DNA of 64,000 bases from Conexibacter sp. SYSU D00693 (GTDB taxonomy: Bacteria; Actinomycetota; Thermoleophilia; Solirubrobacterales; Solirubrobacteraceae): positions 1,426,001 through 1,490,000 of the forward strand of contig NZ_CP070950.1 of NCBI RefSeq assembly GCF_017084525.1. The letters are read 5' to 3'. Position numbers and translations under genes: made by a program. The notes beneath the pieces are model-generated. The model was not told the origin of the DNA. It saw only the letters and a program-made list of their open reading frames with translations, and made no database searches. Shown here piece by piece: positions 8,852-17,114 of this stretch; position 1 is the stretch's first letter, and each line of letters opens with the position of its first letter.

Positions 8852-9946
8852 ATGGTGGGACTGACCCGGCGTCGCCTGATCGCCTCAACCGCGCCGGTGG
8901 TGGGGCTCGGCGCCGTCGCGCTGGGCCAGGGGTCGGCCGGCGCGCAGCACGCGGGGCACGCCCCGGCGGACGCGAACGGCCACGGCGGCGGGAGCGGCGC
9001 AGGGATCGCCGGCCACGGCGGCCACGCGGCGTTCCGCGGCGGCGACGTCGACCACGAGGGCAACGGCTTCGACCCGCACGAGGTGCTGCGCGACTTCGAC
9101 TGGGGCCGGACGCGGCGCCTGCCCAGCGGCCGGGTCGTGCGCGAGTGGACGCTCATCGCGGGCGACCGCGAGGTCGAGCTGGCTCCGGGCGTGCGCTTCG
9201 CGGCCTGGACCTACAACGGCCGCATCCCCGGCCCCACGCTGCGCGCCCGGGAGGGCGAGCTGCTGCGCATCACCTTCGTCAACGGCTCCGCGCACCCGCA
9301 CACGATCCACTTCCACGGCATCCACCCGGCGGCCATGGACGGCGTCGCGGGCCTTGGCGACGGCGAGATCGCCCCCGGCGGGCGGACCGTCTACGAGTTC
9401 GACGCGACCCCCGCCGGCGTGCACCTCTACCACTGCCACGTGCGGCCGCTGGCCGAGCACATCGCCAAGGGGCTCTACGGCACGTTCATCGTCGACCCGG
9501 CCGAGGGGCGCGAGGACGCCGACGAGCTCGTGATGGTGATGAACGGGTTCGACACGAACTTCGACCGCGCCAACGAGCTCTACGCGGTCAACAGCATCGG
9601 GTTCGCCTACATGGACCGGCCGGTGCAGGTCGTGCGCGACGAGCTCGTGCGCATCTACCTCGTGAACGTCCTCGAGTACGACCTCATCAACTCGTTCCAC
9701 GTCCACGGCAACTTCTTCGACTGGTACCCCACGGGGACCAGCCGCCGGCCCGCCGAGCACACCGACACGGTCATGCTGTGCCAGGGGCAGCGCGGCATCG
9801 CCGAGATGCGCTTCGGCCACCTCGGGCGCTTCATGTTCCACGCCCACCAGTCCGAGTTCACCGAGCTGGGCTGGCAGGGGTTCTTCGAGGTGTGCGAGCG
9901 CCGCGGCGGCCGTCTGGTCTGCGACCTCCCGGAGGGCCGCCCGTGA
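8852..9946 (+). CDS. Two-domain multicopper oxidase
   Basis: The 364 aa exported copper oxidase begins with a twin-arginine-like signal (TRRRLIAST) and a His/Gly-rich linker. Domain 1 has HTIHFHGIHP (about residue 149) and YHCHVRPLAEH (about residue 193), which supplies the Cys and His of a type 1 copper. Domain 2 has SFHVHG (about 281) and MFHAHQSEF (about 328), where the usual type 1 Cys is Ala. So type 1 copper sits only in domain 1, and the trinuclear cluster would form between subunits of a trimer. It overlaps the ZIP gene by GTGA and carries the mntR-like operator, so metal oxidation (Mn, Fe or Cu) is a better guess than laccase activity. Confidence 0.88.
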   Translation: MVGLTRRRLIASTAPVVGLGAVALGQGSAGAQHAGHAPADANGHGGGSGAGIAGHGGHAAFRGGDVDHEGNGFDPHEVLRDFDWGRTRRLPSGRVVREWTLIAGDREVELAPGVRFAAWTYNGRIPGPTLRAREGELLRITFVNGSAHPHTIHFHGIHPAAMDGVAGLGDGEIAPGGRTVYEFDATPAGVHLYHCHVRPLAEHIAKGLYGTFIVDPAEGREDADELVMVMNGFDTNFDRANELYAVNSIGFAYMDRPVQVVRDELVRIYLVNVLEYDLINSFHVHGNFFDWYPTGTSRRPAEHTDTVMLCQGQRGIAEMRFGHLGRFMFHAHQSEFTELGWQGFFEVCERRGGRLVCDLPEGRP

Positions 9947-11139
9947 GCGCGCTCGCCCAGGCCGGTCGCCTGCGCCGGGTCCCGAGCTGGGTCCTCGGCG
10001 TCGTGCCGCTGCTGCTCGTCGCGCTGGCCGTCGGCGCGTTCGCGGCGCTGGACGGCCCGGGGCTGGGGGACCGCAAGGGCCCGCCGATCGAGGAGCTCGC
10101 GGTCGAGCGCACGACGCTCGAGCCGGGCGTCATCGAGCTCACGGTCCGCAACGACGGACCCGACCCCGTGCACATCGCGCAGGCCAGCGTCAACGACGCC
10201 TTCGTGGCCTTCGAGGGCGGTGAGCGCGCCATCGGCCGCCTGGGCACGGAGACCTTGCGCCTGCGCCAGCCGTGGGTCGAGGGCGAGGCCTACGAGGTGG
10301 CGCTGCTGACCTCCACGGGCGCGACCATCGTCCACGAGGTCCCCGCCGCGGTGCAGACGCCCGACCCGGACGTCTCGTTCTTCGCGCTCATGGCGCTGCT
10401 GGGCGTCTACGTCGGGGTCATCCCGATCGCGCTCGGGATGCTCTGGCTGCCGTGGATCCGGCGCATCCCGCCGTCGTGGCTGCGCGGCGTGATGGCGCTG
10501 ACGGTGGGGCTGCTCGTCGTGCTCGGCATCGACGCGTGGCTCGAGGGCGGGGAGCTGGCGGCCGAGGGCTCGCAGGCCCTGGGCGGCACCGCGCTGGTGG
10601 CGCTGGGCGCCGTCGTGGCCTACCTGCTCCTCTCGGGGGTGGGCGCCTGGCTGGACGACCGCCGTCGCCAGGCGGCCGAGGACGGGGCCACCGGTCAGCG
10701 GCTCGCGCTGCTCGTCGCGATCGGCATCGGCCTGCACAACCTCGGCGAGGGGCTGGCCATCGGCTCGGCCTACGCGACGGGGGCGCTGGCGCTCGGCGCC
10801 GCGCTCGTGGTCGGCTTCGCCCTGCACAACACGACGGAGGGCCTGGCGATCATCGGGCCCATGGCGCGCCAGCGGGTGGCGCCGCGGCGGCTCGCGCTGC
10901 TCGGGCTGCTGGCCGGCGGCCCGGCGGTGGTCGGCGCGTGGATCGGCGCGACGCTCTACACGCCGAGCGCCGCCGCCCTGATGCTCGGCTTCGGCGTCGG
11001 CGCCATCGCCCAGGTGGTCGTGCAGATCGCGCCCACCATCCGCGACGACCGCGGGCGCCTGCTCCATCCGCCGGCCGTCGCGGGGATGCTCGGCGGGATG
11101 GCGCTCATGTTCGGCACCGGCCTGCTGGTCACCGCCTGA
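9943..11139 (+). CDS. ZIP-family metal transporter with an extracytoplasmic N-terminal domain
   Basis: This 398 aa membrane protein starts at a GTG overlapping the oxidase stop as GTGA. One helix (about residues 12-32) is followed by about 110 residues predicted outside the membrane and rich in beta-type sequence. The ZIP core comes next, with two metal-site helices: HNLGEGLAIG near residue 264 and HNTTEGLAI near 294. ZIP proteins move divalent metals inward or, in some families, outward. The extra domain, the coupled oxidase and the shared operator suggest a unit that oxidises and moves one metal. Direction and metal cannot be read from sequence. Confidence 0.85.
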   Translation: MSALAQAGRLRRVPSWVLGVVPLLLVALAVGAFAALDGPGLGDRKGPPIEELAVERTTLEPGVIELTVRNDGPDPVHIAQASVNDAFVAFEGGERAIGRLGTETLRLRQPWVEGEAYEVALLTSTGATIVHEVPAAVQTPDPDVSFFALMALLGVYVGVIPIALGMLWLPWIRRIPPSWLRGVMALTVGLLVVLGIDAWLEGGELAAEGSQALGGTALVALGAVVAYLLLSGVGAWLDDRRRQAAEDGATGQRLALLVAIGIGLHNLGEGLAIGSAYATGALALGAALVVGFALHNTTEGLAIIGPMARQRVAPRRLALLGLLAGGPAVVGAWIGATLYTPSAAALMLGFGVGAIAQVVVQIAPTIRDDRGRLLHPPAVAGMLGGMALMFGTGLLVTA

Positions 11140-11154
11140 CGGCGGCGCGACGTC

Positions 11155-11517
11155 CTACTGCGCGCGCAGGCGCTGGAACTCGCGGCGTGCCGACTCGGGC
11201 CGGCCCCACATCTGCACGGTCTCCGCGCGGCCGGCGCGGACGTCGCGCACGGCGAGCTCGCCGCCGATGCCCGAGTCGTCGAGGAGGCTCAGCGCCATGT
11301 GCACCGCGCTGGGGGCGGCGGCATGGCCGAAGCGGTGCGCGACGAGCAGCTTGAAGTGCCAGTCGTGCTTCGAGTAGGGCTGGGCGTTGCAGGTCACGAG
11401 GTAGACCGCGGCGTCGACGTAGCGGCTCTCGTCCCCGATGCGCAGGTCCAGCTCGAGGTCGGTCCAGTCGTCGGGGAGCGACCCGACGATCTCGTTGAAG
11501 TCGTCCGCAAGGCCCAT
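11155..11517 (-). CDS. Conserved-looking protein of unknown function
   Basis: I do not recognise this 120 aa soluble protein. It has no signal peptide or membrane segment. The N-terminal part is acidic (LPDDWTDLELDLRIGDES), the middle has a WHFKLLVAHRFGHAA stretch with paired histidines, and the C-terminus ends in an Arg-rich helix. It lies tail to tail with the ZIP gene 15 bp away and upstream of neither metal operon. Codon use matches its neighbours, so it is likely a real gene. Confidence 0.7.
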   Translation of the reverse strand: MGLADDFNEIVGSLPDDWTDLELDLRIGDESRYVDAAVYLVTCNAQPYSKHDWHFKLLVAHRFGHAAAPSAVHMALSLLDDSGIGGELAVRDVRAGRAETVQMWGRPESARREFQRLRAQ

Positions 11518-11542
11518 GGAGCCCGGATGGTACCCGCGGGCC

Positions 11543-12865
11543 TCAGCCCAGGATGGTCTGCTCGAGCAGGTAGGCGTTCAGCGCGATGATGAGCGCCGCG
11601 ACGCCCGAGGCGGCCACCGTCGTGATGCGGCGGTTGACGAGCTCCCCCATCACCGCGCGGTCACGGGTGAGCAGGACGAGCGGCACGAGCGCGAAGGGGA
11701 TGCCGAAGCTCAGCACGACCTGCGAGATCACGAGCGCGCGCGTGGGGTCGACGCCGATGGCGAGCACGACGAGCGCCGGCGACATCGTGATGAGCCGCCG
11801 CAGCACGAGCGGGATCGTGCGCCGGATGAAGCCCTGCATCACCACCTGCCCGGCGTAGGTCCCGACGCTCGAGCTGGCGAAGCCCGACGCGAGGAGCGCG
11901 AGGGCGAAGGCCATGGCGGCGCCCGGCCCGACGAGGTCCTCGAAGCCCGCGTGGGCGCCCTCGATCGTGTCGACGTCCATGCCGCGGTCGTGGAACAGCG
12001 CCGCCGCGATGACGAGCATCGACATGTTCACGAGGCCCGCGAGGCCCATGGCGATCGTCACGTCGATGCGGTTGAAGCGCAGCATGCGCCGGCGGTCCTC
12101 GACGCTGTGCAGGGGGATCCGCCGCTGCGTCAGGGCGGAGTGCAGGTAGATGACGTGGGGCATCACCGTCGCGCCGAGGATGCCGACGGCCAGCAGGACG
12201 CTGTCGGAGCCGTCGAAGCCGGGGACGAAGCCCGCCCCCGCGTCGCCGGCGTCGAAGCCGATGCGCAGCGTGTCGTAGAGGAAGCCCAGCAGGATGAGCA
12301 GCAGGAAGCCCGCGATGACCGCCTCGAAGCGCCGGTGGCCGCGGCGCTGGAGGCCCAGGAGGGCGAAGGCGACGACCGCGGTGATCAACCCCGCGGGCAG
12401 CAGCGGGACCCCGAAGAGCAGGTTGAGCGCGATCGCCGCGCCGATGAACTCCGCGAGGTCCGTGGCCATGGCGATGAGCTCGGCCTGGATCCACAGGCCG
12501 ATGCTCGTGCGCCGGCCGAAGCGCTCGCGGCACAGCTCCGCGAGGTTGCGCCCCGTCGCGATGCCGACCTTCGCCGTGAGGTTCTGGATCAGCATCCCCA
12601 TGAGGTTGGCCATGAGGATCACCCAGAGCAGCGTGTAGCCGTGCGCCGCGCCGCCGGCGATGTTCGTGGCGAAGTTGCCGGGGTCGACGTAGGCGATGCA
12701 GGCGACGAACGCCGGGCCGAGCAGCGGCAGGACGCCGCGCAGGCCACGGCGCTCGCGGATGCGCTGGAGCTCCGAGGGCGTGGCGGCCGCCGGCCCGGGA
12801 CCGGCGCCGGCGCGCTCGCGGGGGACCTCGACGGCGGCGCCGCCGTCCCCCCGCGGGGCGTTCAA
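11543..12865 (-). CDS. mntH: Nramp-family divalent metal transporter MntH
   Basis: MntH imports Mn2+ (and Fe2+) with protons. The 440 aa protein has the two metal-site signatures: DPGN in the first helix (AYVDPGNFATN, about residue 58) and MPHVIYLHSA in helix 6 (about residue 232). About 11 membrane helices are visible. The likely start is the TTG at 12865, which overlaps the mntR stop; the open frame extends upstream only through mntR in another frame. A Pro/Ala/Gly-rich cytoplasmic tail of about 35 residues precedes helix 1. Being second in an operon with its own regulator is the usual arrangement for Mn uptake control. Confidence 0.93.
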   Translation of the reverse strand: MNAPRGDGGAAVEVPRERAGAGPGPAAATPSELQRIRERRGLRGVLPLLGPAFVACIAYVDPGNFATNIAGGAAHGYTLLWVILMANLMGMLIQNLTAKVGIATGRNLAELCRERFGRRTSIGLWIQAELIAMATDLAEFIGAAIALNLLFGVPLLPAGLITAVVAFALLGLQRRGHRRFEAVIAGFLLLILLGFLYDTLRIGFDAGDAGAGFVPGFDGSDSVLLAVGILGATVMPHVIYLHSALTQRRIPLHSVEDRRRMLRFNRIDVTIAMGLAGLVNMSMLVIAAALFHDRGMDVDTIEGAHAGFEDLVGPGAAMAFALALLASGFASSSVGTYAGQVVMQGFIRRTIPLVLRRLITMSPALVVLAIGVDPTRALVISQVVLSFGIPFALVPLVLLTRDRAVMGELVNRRITTVAASGVAALIIALNAYLLEQTILG

Positions 12866-13524
12866 GCGTCGACCTCGACGCGCATCGCCGCCGCGAGCGC
12901 GCCGCCCAGCGGGTGCACGTCGTCGCCGAAGCGGGCGAAGACCGGGCCGCCGAAGGGCTGCTTGTCCACGACCTCGACGCGATCCCCCGGAGCGATCCCG
13001 CGCTCGCCCAGCCAGCGCAGCATCTCCGGGTCGCTGTCCGAGACGCGCGTGAACGTGCCGGTCGCGCCGGCGTCCAGCGTCTGCAGGCTCACGCTCGTGC
13101 CCTCGTCGATGACGAGGTCGGCGGTCGGGATCGGGTCGCCGTGCGGGTCGTGGGTGGGGTGGCCGAGCTTGGCGGCGATGAGCTCCTCGAGCTCCTCGCT
13201 CAGGACGTGCTCGAGCACCTCGGCCTCGTCGTGGACGCGGTCCCACGGCACGCCCAGCTCCTCGGCGAGGAAGCGCTCGAGCAGCCGGTGGTGGCGGATG
13301 ACCTCGAGCGCGACGCGCAGTCCGCGCGGTGTGAGCTGGACGCCCTTGTACGGGACGTGCGAGACGAGGCCGAGGCCGTCGAGCTTCTTGACCATGCCCG
13401 ACGCGGAGGCCGGACTGACGCCCATGCGGTCCGCGATGGCGTTCGTCGTGACGGCACCGGGCCCACGCTGCTCGAGCGCGTAGATCGTCTTCGCGTAGTC
13501 CTGGACCGAGGATGAGACGTCCAT
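12862..13524 (-). CDS. mntR: DtxR-family metal-dependent repressor, MntR-like
   Basis: This 220 aa regulator has the DtxR layout. The N-terminal winged helix (IYALEQRGPGAVTTNAIADRMG, split here as helix-turn-helix near residues 15-60) is followed by the dimer/metal domain (VIRHHRLLERFLAEELG, DEAEVLEHVLSEE), whose His and Glu residues are the usual ligands. A C-terminal FeoA/SH3-like domain covers about residues 150-215. It is cotranscribed with mntH, which favours Mn as effector, though IdeR-like Fe sensing is possible. A palindrome covers its own -10 box, implying autoregulation. The same site lies before the oxidase-ZIP operon. Confidence 0.9.
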   Translation of the reverse strand: MDVSSSVQDYAKTIYALEQRGPGAVTTNAIADRMGVSPASASGMVKKLDGLGLVSHVPYKGVQLTPRGLRVALEVIRHHRLLERFLAEELGVPWDRVHDEAEVLEHVLSEELEELIAAKLGHPTHDPHGDPIPTADLVIDEGTSVSLQTLDAGATGTFTRVSDSDPEMLRWLGERGIAPGDRVEVVDKQPFGGPVFARFGDDVHPLGGALAAAMRVEVDA

Positions 13525-13532
13525 CCGACCTC

Positions 13533-13552
13533 AGTTTAGCCATGCCGAAACC
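13533..13552. promoter_or_regulatory. mntR operator and -10 element
   Basis: The palindrome TTTAGCCA/TGCCGAAA (13535-13550, 6 of 8 arm positions paired) overlaps TAAACT on the minus strand (13538-13533), 8 nt before the mntR ATG. Its reverse complement begins with the 12 bases found at the oxidase-ZIP promoter (8826-8837). The site also lies upstream of the divergent ygfZ promoter at 13562-13567. Confidence 0.65.
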
Positions 13553-13574
13553 GCACCTGAGTACGTTGGGGGAC

Positions 13575-14501
13575 ATGGACGCGTACGAGGTGCTCACGCA
13601 GGGCTGCGGGCTCGTCGACCGCTCCGAGTCCGGCAAGCTCGCGCTGACCGGCGACCAGGCGGCCGAGATGCTCAACGGCCTGGTCACCAACGACGTCGAG
13701 GCCCTCGAGCCCGGGCATGGCCTCTACGCCGCGTACCTCACGCCCAAGGGCCGGATGCTCGGCGACGTGCGCGTCCTGCGCCGCGAGGACGAGCTGCTGC
13801 TGCTCTGCGAGCGCAGCGCCCTGCAGGACCTCTTCGACCTCCTGCGCCGCGGCGTCGTGGGCTGGCGCGCCGAGCTGCACAAGCGCACGGTGCAGATGGC
13901 GCTCTTCTCGCTCGTGGGCCCGGCGGCCGACGCCGTGCTCGACATGGCCGCGCCGCCCGCGCACGAGCACGCGCACGTCCCGGTCCTCGGCGGCGTCGCG
14001 GTGCGCACCGACCTCGGGGCCGACGTCGTCGTCCCCGCCGAGCGCGCCGGCGAGGCGAAGGCCTGGCTGCTCGAGCGCGGCGCGGTCGAGGTCGACGAGG
14101 CCGCGGCGGAGGTCGTGCGCGTCGAGCGCGGCCGCCCGCGCTACGGCGTCGACCTCGACAGCACGGTCATCCCGCAGGAGGCCGGGCTCAACGACCGCGC
14201 GGTGAGCTTCACCAAGGGCTGCTACGTCGGGCAGGAGACCGTCGCGCGGCTCTTCTACAAGGGCAAGCCGAACCGCCGCCTGCGCGGCCTGGCCCTCGAC
14301 GCGCCGGTGGAGCCCGGCGCCGTCCTGCGCGCGGGCGAGCGCGAGGCGGGACGCGTCGGCTCGGCCGTCGTCTCCCCCGCGCGCGGGCCGCTCGCGCTGG
14401 CCTTCGTGCGCCGCGAGGTGGAGGACGGCGCGGAGGTCGAGGTCGGCGACGCGGGCGTGCGCGCGCGGGTCGTCGCGCTGCCCTTCGGCGACGCCGCCTA
14501 G
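13575..14501 (+). CDS. ygfZ: YgfZ/GcvT-domain protein (folate-dependent Fe-S maintenance)
   Basis: YgfZ proteins use tetrahydrofolate and support repair or assembly of certain iron-sulfur enzymes. The 308 aa protein has the diagnostic motif KGCYVGQE near residue 213, whose Cys is essential in the family, and the GcvT-like fold (LTGDQAAEMLNGLVTNDV at the N-terminus). Its length is typical. The ATG at 13575 follows a TACGTT box by 7 nt. It is divergent from mntR and overlaps the following convergent gene by the 4 bases CTAG. It is not the glycine-cleavage T protein, which is longer and lacks KGCYxGQE. Confidence 0.9.
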   Translation: MDAYEVLTQGCGLVDRSESGKLALTGDQAAEMLNGLVTNDVEALEPGHGLYAAYLTPKGRMLGDVRVLRREDELLLLCERSALQDLFDLLRRGVVGWRAELHKRTVQMALFSLVGPAADAVLDMAAPPAHEHAHVPVLGGVAVRTDLGADVVVPAERAGEAKAWLLERGAVEVDEAAAEVVRVERGRPRYGVDLDSTVIPQEAGLNDRAVSFTKGCYVGQETVARLFYKGKPNRRLRGLALDAPVEPGAVLRAGEREAGRVGSAVVSPARGPLALAFVRREVEDGAEVEVGDAGVRARVVALPFGDAA

Positions 14502-16267
14502 GCCGCCGCTGCCGCAGCGTCGCCGGAGGCGGGCACCCGCACCGGCGCCGCACGCTTGCCCGTCGTCCTCGCCGCCGGCCGCAGGTCCTTCGGCATCGCG
14601 GCGCGCAGCCAGCGGTCGAACGTCGCGCGATCGGGCCGCGGCTCGAGCGCCAGCTCGTGGACCTCGTTGGCCGCGAGCCACGTGGTGGCGACTCGCGCCT
14701 GACGGGCCTGCTCGGCGGTGAGGGCGACCGGCCGGCCGTCGTGGCCGCGCAGCGCCGTCTGCGTGCGCTCCCACGCCTCGTCGGGACCGGCGACCTCGCC
14801 CCAGTCGGCGACCCGCCCGCCGACGAGCCACAGCAGGTCGGCCCGCGGCGCCTCCGGGTGGGCGGCGAGGACCAGGCGCGGGTGCGCGTGCGCCGCCTCG
14901 GCCGTCCCGCCGACGCGGTCCAGCAGCTCGGCGAGGCGCACGCGACGGCGGCGCAGCCACGCGGCGCGCTCGAACTGGTGGGCCTCGGCGGCGGCGCGCA
15001 TCTCGCGGTCGAGGTGCGCGAGGACCGCGGGCTTGCCGGCGCGGGGCCCGCTGAACAGCGCGAGCGCCTGGTCCAGGCGCCGGCGGTAGGCGTTGGGGTC
15101 CAGGTCGCCGAGGCACGGCGACAGGCAGCGGCCCATCTGCCCGTAGGCGCTCGGGTGCTCGCGGCGCTGGAGCTTGCGCCCGCAGTGGCGCAGGCCGAAG
15201 AGCGACTGGAGCTGCTCGACGAGCTCGCCCGCGGCGTGGCGGCCGAGCAGCGGGCCGACCGAGACGCCGAGCCCCGCGGCCGGCTCCGAGGCGACCTCGA
15301 GCACCGGGAACGGGATGTCCAGGCGGCAGCGCAGGAAGACCCAGCGGTCCTCGTTGCGGTCGCGGCCGCGCAGGTTGCCCGGCGGGCGCAGCTCGCGGAT
15401 GAGCTGCTCCTCGAGCAGCAGCGCACCCAGCTCGCTCGCGGTCGGCCGGCCCTCGGCCATCTCGACCTGGGCGATCCACGACGTGTCGGGCGAGCTCGGC
15501 GCGAAGTGCGCCTTCGCGCGCGTGCGCACGGAGATCGACTTGCCGACGTACAGCGGCTGGCCCTCGGCGTTGCGGAAGACGTAGACGCCCGGCTCGTCGG
15601 GCAGGTGGCTCATGTCCGGCTTGCGCTTGCGCGTCCCGCGCAGCGAGCCGCCGCCGTCCGTGCGCCGGGTGCGGCGACCGCCCGGCCGCGCGGCGCGCAG
15701 CAGCGCGAGCGCCTCCCCCACCGTCGCGGCGTTGCCGCACAGCCGCGGGAAGAGCGCGCAGAACACGCGCGCGCACGTCTCGGCGTCGGCCAGGGCGCGG
15801 TGGGTCACCCCCACGTCGATCCCGAGGGACTCGGCCAGCGGACCGAGCTTGCGCTGGCGGGCCAGCGGGTGCAGCCGCCGGGCGAGCGCGACGGTGCACA
15901 GCGACGGCGGGTCGGGCCACGCCAGCCCGGCGCGCTCGAAGGCCTGCGCCAGCACGCGCTTGTCGAACGAGGCGGAGTGCGCGACGAGCACGCGGCCCTC
16001 GAGGAGCTCGGCGAGCTCGGGCAGCGTGACCTCCGCCGGCGGGGCCTCGTCGACCATGTCCTGCGTGATGCCGGTGAAGCGCTGGATGCCGCGCCCGAGC
16101 GGTGCGCGGACGGGGACCAGCGTCTCCCAGCGGTCGTGCAGCTCGCCGCCGCCGACGAGCACCGCGCCGACCTCCGTGACCTCGCACGCGTCGCCGGCCT
16201 TGCCGTTGGTCTCGGTGTCCAGGGCGAGGAACTCGGCGGTGGCGAGCGGGTGGTCCAGCAGCGACAT
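14498..16267 (-). CDS. DEDDh exonuclease fused to a UvrC-like GIY-YIG nuclease
   Basis: This 589 aa protein joins two nuclease modules. The first 180 residues are a DnaQ-type exonuclease with ExoI LALDTETNG (Asp/Glu, residues 14-22), ExoII HSASFDKRVL and ExoIIIe HRALADAE. From about residue 220 comes a GIY-YIG domain (GVYVF, then LYVGKS) and a UvrC-like region with a conserved Arg and Glu (GALLLEEQLIRELRPPGNLR). The C-terminal half lacks a clear RNase H-like incision domain, and the tail is Ala-rich. Such fusions occur in actinobacteria and are presumed to act in DNA repair. The stop overlaps ygfZ by CTAG. Confidence 0.88.
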   Translation of the reverse strand: MSLLDHPLATAEFLALDTETNGKAGDACEVTEVGAVLVGGGELHDRWETLVPVRAPLGRGIQRFTGITQDMVDEAPPAEVTLPELAELLEGRVLVAHSASFDKRVLAQAFERAGLAWPDPPSLCTVALARRLHPLARQRKLGPLAESLGIDVGVTHRALADAETCARVFCALFPRLCGNAATVGEALALLRAARPGGRRTRRTDGGGSLRGTRKRKPDMSHLPDEPGVYVFRNAEGQPLYVGKSISVRTRAKAHFAPSSPDTSWIAQVEMAEGRPTASELGALLLEEQLIRELRPPGNLRGRDRNEDRWVFLRCRLDIPFPVLEVASEPAAGLGVSVGPLLGRHAAGELVEQLQSLFGLRHCGRKLQRREHPSAYGQMGRCLSPCLGDLDPNAYRRRLDQALALFSGPRAGKPAVLAHLDREMRAAAEAHQFERAAWLRRRRVRLAELLDRVGGTAEAAHAHPRLVLAAHPEAPRADLLWLVGGRVADWGEVAGPDEAWERTQTALRGHDGRPVALTAEQARQARVATTWLAANEVHELALEPRPDRATFDRWLRAAMPKDLRPAARTTGKRAAPVRVPASGDAAAAAA

Positions 16268-16349
16268 CGGGCGCGTGAGGGTGGCGCGCGCGTCGGACGG
16301 CTCGCACGCTCGGTTGCGGGCGCCCGGTGCTGCCGACCGCGGCGGTGGG

Positions 16350-16355
16350 TACCGT
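16350..16355 (+). promoter_or_regulatory. -10 element TACCGT for the small protein gene at 16362
   Basis: TACCGT ends 6 nt before the ATG at 16362, which suggests a leaderless start. The 94-bp divergent region holds no other clear site. Confidence 0.4.
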
Positions 16356-16361
16356 CAGCGC

Positions 16362-16541
16362 ATGACGACCTCCGCCGAGGACCGCACGACCGAGGCGTGG
16401 ACCCGGTACGCCGACCGGATCCGCGGCCTCGAGGGCCAGGAGTACGACGACGCCGAGCGCGAGGCGTGGGACGACCTGCAGGCCGAGCTCGGGGAGATCG
16501 CCGAGCCCGCGGTGCTCGGCGCGCCGTCCAGCGGCGCCTGA
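16362..16541 (+). CDS. Small acidic protein of unknown function
   Basis: This 59 aa protein has no recognisable family. It is strongly acidic and predicted helical (YDDAEREAWDDLQAELGEI) without a signal peptide or cysteines. The ATG sits 6 nt after a TACCGT box, and codon use and third-position GC match neighbouring genes, which argues for a real gene. It is divergent from the exonuclease fusion and is followed by a separate promoter for the lipoprotein gene. It may be a small regulator or partner protein, but nothing in the sequence says which. Confidence 0.6.
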   Translation: MTTSAEDRTTEAWTRYADRIRGLEGQEYDDAEREAWDDLQAELGEIAEPAVLGAPSSGA

Positions 16542-16571
16542 CGCGCAGCGACGTCCTGTCGCGCGTCGCGG

Positions 16572-16602
16572 TTGACGCGGCGTCGGCGCGTTCGGCTAGG
16601 GT
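16572..16602 (+). promoter_or_regulatory. Candidate promoter for the lipoprotein at 16625
   Basis: TTGACG at 16572-16577 and TAGGGT at 16597-16602 are 19 bp apart, a little long but otherwise close to a sigma-70-type promoter. Confidence 0.45.
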
Positions 16603-16624
16603 GTCGCCGGGGTCGAGGATGGAG

Positions 16625-17050
16625 ATGCCGCACCGAGCTATGCGCATGGCCTGCGCGCTCGTCGTCGGCGCAACGGCGTTCGTCGCCGGGTGCGGTGACG
16701 ACGAGGACTACCCGAACGAGGCGCGCCCGCCGTCGCCCATCGTCGTGACCGCGTCGATCTCGGCCGAGCGCGTGTCGATCTCCCCGCGGGACTTCGGCGC
16801 CGGCCCCATCGACCTCGTCGTCTCCAACCAGTCGGACTCCACGCAGCGCCTCACGCTGCAGACGGCGGGCGCCGACTCCGGGATCCGCCAGCAGACCGGC
16901 CCGATCAACCCGCGCGAGACGGCGACGCTGAGCGCCGACCTCCCGCGCGGCGAGTACGAGGTCGCGGTCTCGGGCGACGGCATCCGGCCCGCCCGCGTCG
17001 AGGTCGGCGCCGAGCGCGCCTCGGCGCAGGACCAGCTGCTCCAGCCCTAG
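16625..17050 (+). CDS. Lipoprotein of unknown function
   Basis: The product is about 141 aa with a signal peptide ending in the lipobox FVAGC, followed by an acidic linker (GDDEDYPNEA). The mature domain looks like a small beta-sandwich with alternating hydrophobics, ending in AQDQLLQP. Several ATGs lie close together (16619, 16625, 16640, 16646). I prefer 16625 because GAGGA lies 5 nt upstream. A cupredoxin-like or adhesion-type fold is possible but no ligand residues are seen. It has its own promoter and runs in the same direction as the MarR operon. Confidence 0.65.
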   Translation: MPHRAMRMACALVVGATAFVAGCGDDEDYPNEARPPSPIVVTASISAERVSISPRDFGAGPIDLVVSNQSDSTQRLTLQTAGADSGIRQQTGPINPRETATLSADLPRGEYEVAVSGDGIRPARVEVGAERASAQDQLLQP

Positions 17051-17114
17051 CCCGGACACGGGCCCGAGCACCCGCTCGTGTGTGCGTCGTGTGACGCGCC
17101 GCACACCCGCACCC

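Noticed and set aside
13512-13574. Longer ygfZ reading frame from 13512
   Set aside because: It would run through the mntR promoter and operator; the ATG at 13575 fits the family N-terminus and a -10 box 7 nt upstream.
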